The translations under genes were made by a program, and so were the position numbers. From CAWIXB01 sp963839955 (GTDB lineage Bacteria > Actinomycetota > Actinomycetes > JACCUZ01): DNA of 64,000 nucleotides. Below, piece by piece: positions 58,754-64,000 of this stretch. The notes below the pieces were generated by a model. That model did not search any database. It saw only the letters and a list, made by a program, of their open reading frames with translations, and was not told the origin of the DNA. Positions within the stretch are counted from its first letter, which is position 1. Every line of letters starts with the position of its first letter. The stretch is taken from positions 3,472,001 to 3,536,000 of the forward strand of contig CAWIXB010000001.1 in assembly GCA_963839955.1 (NCBI GenBank), in the 5' to 3' direction.

Positions 58754-59502
58754 GGGCTTCCTTGTCGGTCAAGTCGGTACCCGAGTCCTCGTACGGTGAC
58801 GACAAGATCGGGGCTGCTGGGCTCGCGCTCGATCTTCGTGCGAAGGCGGCGGATGTGTACGTCGACGATCCGCTCATCGCCGAAGAACCCTCGATCCCAC
58901 ACCGAATCCAGCAATGACCCTCTGCTGCGGACCCGGCCGGGCGGAGACGCCAGCTCGCACAAGAGCCGGTATTCCGTGACGGTCAGATGAATGTCATTGG
59001 CCCCGCGCCGCACGATGCCCGCGCCCATGTCCAGGACAAGGCTGGGGTCAGTCGAGTCCAGGACGAGCCGGTCTTCGTCATTGCCGGCGCCAACCTCCCT
59101 ACTCGTGCCGTCCATCGCCGTGGCCCCCGCCACACGCGGACCCGGGCCGCGTCTCAGCAGGGCGCGTATTCGGGCGATGACCTCGTTCACCACGAACGGC
59201 TTGGTCACGTAGTCGTCGGCGCCGGCTTCGAGCGCGGAGACTATGTCCACCGTCTCCGAGAGAGCGCTGATCACGATGATCGGGGCGTCGCTCTCGGGTC
59301 GGGCGCGGCGGATGAAGGTGAACCCGTCCATTCCGCCGAGCATCAGGTCCACCAGCACGAGGTCCGGCGTCTTGTTCCGCAACAGGCCGAGGGCGTCCTC
59401 GGCACGGGACGCCTCGTCGACCTCGTAGTCCTCGTCTTCCAACGCCATCCGCAGCGAGGCCCGAATTCCGTCGTCATCCTCGAGCAGCAGCAACCGAGCC
59501 AT
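58750..59502 (-). CDS. OmpR-family response regulator (MtrA/CseB-like)
   Basis: The 250-residue regulator has a receiver (ARLLLLEDDDGIRASLRMAL, LVLVDLMLGGMDGFTFI, AGADDYVTKPFVV) and a winged helix (IHLTVTEYRLLCELASPPGR, DERIVDVHIRRLRTKIE, VRGLGYRLDRQ). A 25-residue linker between them is longer than in MtrA. It is first in its operon. It probably responds to cell-envelope stress. Confidence 0.92.
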   Translation of the reverse strand: MARLLLLEDDDGIRASLRMALEDEDYEVDEASRAEDALGLLRNKTPDLVLVDLMLGGMDGFTFIRRARPESDAPIIVISALSETVDIVSALEAGADDYVTKPFVVNEVIARIRALLRRGPGPRVAGATAMDGTSREVGAGNDEDRLVLDSTDPSLVLDMGAGIVRRGANDIHLTVTEYRLLCELASPPGRVRSRGSLLDSVWDRGFFGDERIVDVHIRRLRTKIEREPSSPDLVVTVRGLGYRLDRQGSP

Positions 59503-59614
59503 CCGTCCATGCTGTCACCTCACACTGGAGGCAGACGCTCCCGGCTCCGCTCGTCATCGGACTGCAAACTAGTGGCGTCAGCCGCCGCAACATCGCCGGG
59601 GCACGCTCGCAGGT

Positions 59615-59983
59615 ATGGCACTTCTTGCGGAACGCGCCCGCTCACTCCGACGGGAGCAGGCAACCCGAGCGCCGAGGCGCTCGCGATCGGCATCCGGACA
59701 GCTAGTCCTCGACGATGTGACGCTGCTGCGCGGCCTGGCTGACCTGCGTTGGCGCCTCGACGACCTGCTGCCCTCCAGCGCTCCTTCACTCGTGGTGGAC
59801 ATCGCTGGCCTGACCCGGTTGTCCTCACAGACCTTGGCCGCGCTCCTCTGGGCACAGCGTCGATGCCGGCTCCGCGGCGGCCAGGTTCGGCTGCTTGGTG
59901 CCAACCGGCGTTGCCGCGAGCTTCTGGCGCGCACCGGCCTCAACGAGGTGTTCCACGTACTGCCTCAGGGCACCGATCCCTAG
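59615..59983 (+). CDS. STAS-domain protein
   Basis: The 122-residue protein has a basic N-terminal 28 residues and a STAS domain: LVVDIAGLTRLSSQTLAALLWAQRRCR, with the Ser/Thr before the helix where STAS proteins are phosphorylated, then VRLLGANRRCRELLARTGLNEVF. It is divergent from the MtrA-like regulator. No anti-sigma factor is adjacent. Confidence 0.8.
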   Translation: MALLAERARSLRREQATRAPRRSRSASGQLVLDDVTLLRGLADLRWRLDDLLPSSAPSLVVDIAGLTRLSSQTLAALLWAQRRCRLRGGQVRLLGANRRCRELLARTGLNEVFHVLPQGTDP

Positions 59984-60060
59984 CCACGGTAGGGTTGGGC
60001 CCGGAGCGCCGGGAAGTCTGGTCGGCAGTCGTTGTTCGCTGCCCACCCCTGGAGAGCCCG

Positions 60061-60537
60061 ATGCGCGCCCGAGACCTCGCCGAGGAGTTTCCGCAGGTCA
60101 CCCTGGCCAGTGACGGCATGCAGGCCGCGCAGGCAATGGCCCAAGCCAGCAAGCCGGGTCTGATCGTGATCGACGATCGAGGTCGACCGCACGCGGTCCT
60201 GGGCGGCTCACAGGTGCTGCGCTTCGTCATCCCGAGCTACATCAGGGAGGACCCGCCGCTGGCACGGGCGTTGGACGCCGACGCCGCTGACGAGCTTTGC
60301 CGACGCCTCGAACGCAGCACCGTGCGCGACGTCCTGCCGGATCCGCAGGACCGCGACGAGCTCCCCGTGGTCGACGGCGACGCCACCGCACTCGAGATGG
60401 CCGCCGTTATGGCGAGGATGCACAGTCCGCTGGTGGCCGTCATGGAGGACGACACCTTGATCGGCGGGGTCACCGTCGCCCAACTGCTCGACTACCTTTT
60501 GCCCTCCTCGGCGCCCACGGCAACGGCGACGCCGTGA
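60061..60537 (+). CDS. CBS-domain-pair protein
   Basis: The 158-residue protein has two CBS motifs: residues 1-65 (MRARDLAEEFPQVTLASDGM, GLIVIDDRGRPHAVLGGSQVL) and 85-150 (TVRDVLPDPQDRDELPVVDG, SPLVAVMEDDTLIGGVTVAQLL). CBS pairs bind adenosine nucleotides. Its stop overlaps the GTG start of the transporter (GTGA), so it may gate that transporter by energy state. Confidence 0.87.
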   Translation: MRARDLAEEFPQVTLASDGMQAAQAMAQASKPGLIVIDDRGRPHAVLGGSQVLRFVIPSYIREDPPLARALDADAADELCRRLERSTVRDVLPDPQDRDELPVVDGDATALEMAAVMARMHSPLVAVMEDDTLIGGVTVAQLLDYLLPSSAPTATATP

Positions 60538-61826
60538 TCACCGTGTCCGTGGTGGCGGTGTTCGCCGCCGCCTACATCCTCATTGCCACTGAACGCATCC
60601 ATCGGGTCGCCGCCGCCCTGCTCGGCGCCGCGGGCATGGTGCTGCTCGGTCAGGTCGACGCGCACACGGCCTTCTTCTCCGAGCGCAGTGGTGTCGACTG
60701 GAACGTCATCTTCCTGCTGCTCGGAATGATGATTATCGTCAGCGTGGTCAAGCAGACCGGCGCGTTCGACTTCCTCGCCATCTGGGCCGCGAAGCGAACA
60801 CGGGGGCGCCCGTTCCCGACGATGGCCCTGCTCGTAGTCATCACAGCGGTCGCCTCCGCGCTGCTGGACAACGTGACCACGGTGCTGCTCATCGCGCCGG
60901 TCACCCTGCTCGTCGCGGACCGGCTCGGGATCAACCCGATCCCTTTCCTGATCGCCGAAGTGCTCGCGTCCAACATCGGCGGGACGGCCACCCTCATCGG
61001 AGACCCGCCGAACATCATCATCGCCAGCCGGGCTGACCTGACCTTCAACGACTTCCTCATCAACCTGGCACCCATCGTCATCGTGCTCATGGCCGTGTTC
61101 CTCATCCTGTGCCGGTTCATGTTCGGCGGCCAGATGCAGTACCACGCAGACCGCGTGGAGGCGGTGATGGCACTCGACGAGCGCGACGTCATCCGGGACC
61201 GGTCCCTGCTGGTCAAGTGCGGCGTGGTCCTGACCGCTGTCATGGCCGGGTTCATCGCTCACTCCTGGGTCCACCTCGAACCGTCGCTGGTGGCTTTGCT
61301 CGGCGCCGGCGCACTGGTGGGGCTGACGAGGCTGAACCAGAAGGAATACCTAGAAGAGGTGGAGTGGCCCACACTTGTGTTCTTCATGGGGCTGTTCGTC
61401 ATGGTCGGCGGCCTCGTGGAGGTCGGCGTCATCGATGACCTCGGCAACGCCGTCACCGACGCTGTCGGCGACCGCTACCTGCTGGCCTCAAGCGTGCTGC
61501 TGTGGGGCTCGGCAGTGTTGTCCGGCCTCGTGGACAACATCCCATACGTCGCGACCATGACGCCATTGGTCGAGTCCCTGGTTGAGGGCGGTGACGGGTC
61601 CGCTTCCGCGAAGGCCCTGTGGTGGGCTCTTGCGCTCGGCGCCGACCTGGGCGGCAACGCCACCGCCGTCGGAGCAAGCGCGAACGTCGTCGTCCTCGGC
61701 ATCGCAGCCCGCAACGGGCACCCGATTTCGTTCTGGGAGTTCACCAAGTACGGCGCCCTCACTGCCCTGGTCACCATCACAATCGCATGGGGGTACCTGT
61801 GGGTGCGGTACTACGCGTTCACGTAA
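60534..61826 (+). CDS. ArsB/NhaD-like ion transporter
   Basis: The 430-residue protein has about 11-12 helices of the ion-transporter superfamily: VIFLLLGMMIIVSVVKQTGAF, TAVASALLDNVTTVLLIAPVTL, a conserved IGGTATLIGDPPNIIIAS loop and a second half with LVDNIPYVATMTPLV and GADLGGNATAVGASANVVVLG. The paired NxTT and DPPN motifs are those of ArsB, NhaD and related SLC13-like carriers. It follows a CBS protein in a GTGA overlap and precedes NhaA, suggesting cation or proton homeostasis. Arsenite export is not excluded. Confidence 0.87.
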   Translation: MITVSVVAVFAAAYILIATERIHRVAAALLGAAGMVLLGQVDAHTAFFSERSGVDWNVIFLLLGMMIIVSVVKQTGAFDFLAIWAAKRTRGRPFPTMALLVVITAVASALLDNVTTVLLIAPVTLLVADRLGINPIPFLIAEVLASNIGGTATLIGDPPNIIIASRADLTFNDFLINLAPIVIVLMAVFLILCRFMFGGQMQYHADRVEAVMALDERDVIRDRSLLVKCGVVLTAVMAGFIAHSWVHLEPSLVALLGAGALVGLTRLNQKEYLEEVEWPTLVFFMGLFVMVGGLVEVGVIDDLGNAVTDAVGDRYLLASSVLLWGSAVLSGLVDNIPYVATMTPLVESLVEGGDGSASAKALWWALALGADLGGNATAVGASANVVVLGIAARNGHPISFWEFTKYGALTALVTITIAWGYLWVRYYAFT

Positions 61827-61871
61827 CCCCGCCCTCGACCGCGCTCCCCCATTCCCGAGCAGAATGAGCAG

Positions 61872-63230
61872 ATGAGCGCGCCCACGCCCAGTCCACAACG
61901 AGTGCTCCTGGGCCGGGGCTCCTGGCCCGAAATCCAACGCATCTCGGCCATCCTCCGCAGCGAGACCGTTGGGGGCCTGCTCCTGCTCGCGGCAGCCACT
62001 GTCGCCTTGGTCTGGGCAAACACACCGTGGGCCGATGAGTACCGGAGTCTGCGCGACACGGTCGTCGGGCCGCAGGCCCTGCACCTCGACCTGACGCTTG
62101 GCAGCTGGGCCGCGGACGGGTTGCTGGCCATCTTCTTCTTCGTTGCCGGGCTCGAGCTGAAGCGCGAGTTCGTCGCCGGCGATCTTCGCGATCCGTGGCG
62201 AGCCGCCATCCCGGTGGCCGCAGCCGTCGGAGGCGTCGTCGTTCCAGCGCTGGTCTACGTCGGACTCAACAGTCGCGTCCTCAGCGGTGGGGAGGGGGAC
62301 CTGGCCGGGTGGGCGGTCCCTGCGGCCACGGACATCGCCTTCGCCCTGGCGGTCCTCGCGGTCCTCGGATCGCGACTCCCCGCCGCACTGCGCACCTTCC
62401 TGCTGACCCTGGCCGTCGTCGACGACTTGCTCGCCATCACGATCATTGCCGTCTTCTACACCGAAAACTTGTCCTTGGGCCCGCTCGCGCTGGCGCTGCT
62501 GCCGGTTGGCGCCTTCACACTGGCCGTACAGCGGGGCATCCGCGCCTGGTGGATGTTGCTACCGCTGGCGGCGGCGACATGGGTCCTCGTGCACGAGTCT
62601 GGCGTGCATGCCACCGTTGCCGGAGTTCTGCTCGGCCTGGTCGTCCCGGTTCGTATCCGCCCCCGCGGCAGCACCGACACACACGTCGCGGGTGACGGTG
62701 ACCACGCGCACGAGACTTCCAGGGGCGAGATCGGGCTGGCGGAGCACTTGGAGCACAAATGGCGACCGCTGTCGGCGTCGGTCGCGGTTCCGGTGTTCGC
62801 GTTCTTTGCCGCCGGAGTCACCCTCGGCGGCGCCGACGGTCTGCGATCCGCAGCGGCTGACCCGGTTGCCTACGGCGTCGTCGTCGCACTTGTCGTGGGC
62901 AAACCGGTGGGGGTGCTGGCAGCCACCTGGCTGGTCGCTCGCCTCGAACGCGCGCAGCTTGACCCCGACCTTTCCTGGTGGGACATGCTCGGCCTTGCAC
63001 TGCTGGCAGGCATCGGGTTCACCGTGTCACTGCTCATCGGCGAGCTCGCGTTCGGAGCCGGCACCGAACGGGACGACCACGTCAAGGTGGCCGTGCTGGC
63101 CGGCTCGATCGCCGCCGCCGCGCTGGCCGCCACCGTCCTGCGTGCGCGCACCCGGGTGTATCGCCGGATCGCCGAGGCCGAGTCACGCGACGAAGACCGT
63201 GACGGGACCCCCGATGCCTACGAACTTTGA
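61872..63230 (+). CDS. nhaA: Na+/H+ antiporter NhaA
   Basis: The 452-residue antiporter has the NhaA helices: AILRSETVGGLLLLAAATVALVWANTPW, GLLAIFFFVAGLELKREFVAGDLRDP, AVPAATDIAFALAVLAVLGSRLP, and the ion-binding LTLAVVDDLLAITIIAVFY (Asp pair). LLAGIGFTVSLLIGELAF is helix 11. A 50-residue His/Asp/Glu-rich loop near residues 275-310 and a charged tail are extra. It exchanges Na+ or Li+ for protons across the inner membrane and follows the ion-transporter gene by 45 nt. Confidence 0.94.
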   Translation: MSAPTPSPQRVLLGRGSWPEIQRISAILRSETVGGLLLLAAATVALVWANTPWADEYRSLRDTVVGPQALHLDLTLGSWAADGLLAIFFFVAGLELKREFVAGDLRDPWRAAIPVAAAVGGVVVPALVYVGLNSRVLSGGEGDLAGWAVPAATDIAFALAVLAVLGSRLPAALRTFLLTLAVVDDLLAITIIAVFYTENLSLGPLALALLPVGAFTLAVQRGIRAWWMLLPLAAATWVLVHESGVHATVAGVLLGLVVPVRIRPRGSTDTHVAGDGDHAHETSRGEIGLAEHLEHKWRPLSASVAVPVFAFFAAGVTLGGADGLRSAAADPVAYGVVVALVVGKPVGVLAATWLVARLERAQLDPDLSWWDMLGLALLAGIGFTVSLLIGELAFGAGTERDDHVKVAVLAGSIAAAALAATVLRARTRVYRRIAEAESRDEDRDGTPDAYEL

Positions 63231-63339
63231 GGCCACACGGGTCACAGTGACTTATGGCACCGGCGGCCAGTGTCGGGTCAGCGTATCCCCTTCGAGCGAT
63301 CACCTCGGGACCTCCCGATACCGCTGCTCGGCCACGCTC

Positions 63340-63360
63340 GACTCCCTCATCCAGGGAGTC
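63340..63360. terminator. 8-bp hairpin at the end of the DUF6653 gene
   Basis: GACTCCCT and AGGGAGTC pair around CATCC. The hairpin overlaps the stop of the minus-strand gene at 63347 and lies 110 nt beyond nhaA, so it may stop transcription from either side. Confidence 0.5.
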
Positions 63361-63808
63361 TCGTATTCGGGGTTCGGCCAGAGTCGGCGCCCGATTGCTG
63401 GTTGTAGTAGCGGGCCATGAGCCGCCAGTAGACCAGCAGCAGCGCCATCAGGACCGCGGTGGCACCGGCCGCCGGTGCGGCGCGGTGTCGCCGGGCGGCG
63501 ATCAGTGCGGTGATGCCGGCCAGCGTGGCCGCCGCGTTGACCGCCATCGCACTGTCGCGGGGGCGCTCGGTGATCCAGAGTTCTTCGCCGAGCACCGCCC
63601 GGGTGGACCACGCGTGCTCGTCCGCCGGTTTCGGGAAGATCACGGGGTTGGCGGCCATCCAGGCACCGATGATCGCGGCGTGGCGCCACTGCCGTGTCCA
63701 CGCAGGAACCAGCACAAGCGGGGTGCTCAGCCAGCGAGTCCAGGCACTCCACGGGTTGGAGTGGCGTGCGAAGACCGAGTGTTTGAGGTCGGCGAAACGG
63801 CGGGGCAT
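63347..63808 (-). CDS. DUF6653-family membrane protein
   Basis: The 153-residue protein begins RRFADLKHSVFARHSNPWSAWTRWLSTP, with hydrophobic segments near residues 25-50 (LVLVPAWTRQWRHAAIIGAWMAANPVIF) and 90-130. These features fit DUF6653, of unknown function. GGAG precedes the ATG at 63808, six bases away. It converges on nhaA. Confidence 0.75.
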   Translation of the reverse strand: MPRRFADLKHSVFARHSNPWSAWTRWLSTPLVLVPAWTRQWRHAAIIGAWMAANPVIFPKPADEHAWSTRAVLGEELWITERPRDSAMAVNAAATLAGITALIAARRHRAAPAAGATAVLMALLLVYWRLMARYYNQQSGADSGRTPNTRLPG

Positions 63809-64000
63809 GTCTGGCTCCTTCATTCCGAAGCTTGTCAGGGCAGGCATTGCCAAGCTCGTTCAGGAGCGCGATCGCTCCGATGCGGGCCATGATCCAAAAC
63901 GTACGGTCGCAGGCCCATGACGCCAAGAAGGACGGCAGCTCTCCCCTGCCGCTCTGGCGCGCTCGGACGCTCACGGGCGGTCCTTGCCCAGCTGGCAGCG
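63809..64000. other. Right edge without a recognised gene
   Basis: The last 190 bases contain short open frames on both strands, none resembling a known protein. A gene entering from beyond the window on the minus strand cannot be excluded. Confidence 0.35.

Noticed and set aside
59984..60060. DosR-like site before the CBS-protein gene
   Set aside because: The best alignment gives only 10-11 of 20 positions and lacks the GTCCC half-site.

Overview
The window is GC-rich throughout and reads as the chromosome of a free-living actinomycete. Pointers are Acg-type nitroreductases beside a DevS/DevR-type sensor pair, an MtrAB-like operon with a GerMN lipoprotein, a BTAD-type regulator, many GTG starts and pervasive ATGA/GTGA start-stop overlaps. 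I cannot place it to genus. The mix of plant-polysaccharide hydrolases, redox/hypoxia sensing and several stress regulators suits a soil or plant-associated organism. No rRNA, tRNA, complete transposase or CRISPR array was seen.

Layout. 0-6.6 kb: end of a BTAD-type regulator, a broken DinB/DUF664 gene, an ArsC-like protein, a 20-bp inverted repeat, a two-gene operon of a NYN-domain RNase-like protein and a Cas2-like protein, a GGDEF remnant, and small redox/regulatory genes including an HxlR/DUF899 divergent pair. 6.6-10.1 kb: a putative biological-conflict module, a trypsin-STAND-TPR protein translationally coupled to a trypsin-co-occurring (Trypco1-like) protein, with a small membrane protein divergent to it. 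10.3-17.8 kb: an ABC exporter with a frameshifted ATPase, a chimeric holin-like protein, a metallo-hydrolase gene with three frameshifts, an amino-acid permease, a stand-alone LigD-type polymerase and an SGNH lipoprotein.

17.9-24.6 kb is the most coherent regulatory unit. An Acg-like gene, a DevS-like heme-GAF kinase, a DevR-like regulator and a CoA-transferase run in one direction, and a second Acg-like gene converges on them. A palindrome resembling the mycobacterial DosR box lies upstream of each Acg-like gene. This looks like a compact dormancy/hypoxia regulon. 24.6-38.3 kb is a secreted carbohydrate-degradation locus: LacI regulator, beta-helix (GH28-like) enzyme, GH78 alpha-L-rhamnosidase, SDR oxidoreductase and GH115 alpha-glucuronidase, with LacI-type operators in its intergenic regions.

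38.3-40.8 kb is a VanY-type D,D-carboxypeptidase divergent from an OmpR-type two-component pair. 42.4-50.5 kb holds a tightly overlapping set (membrane protein, sulfite-oxidase-like molybdoenzyme, methyltransferase, two glycosyltransferase-fold proteins), a polytopic membrane protein, a second two-component pair and an NDP-sugar epimerase. 50.5-56.5 kb mixes a haloacid dehalogenase, a diguanylate cyclase, an ArsR/SRPBCC pair, a universal stress protein, a STAS protein and several gene remnants. 56.6-64 kb carries an MtrAB-LpqB-like operon, another STAS protein, a CBS-domain protein coupled to an ion transporter, NhaA and a DUF6653 protein.

A recurring feature is gene decay or sequence error. 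At least eight loci carry a premature stop, frameshift, truncation or internal deletion, many of them in the first 14 kb.
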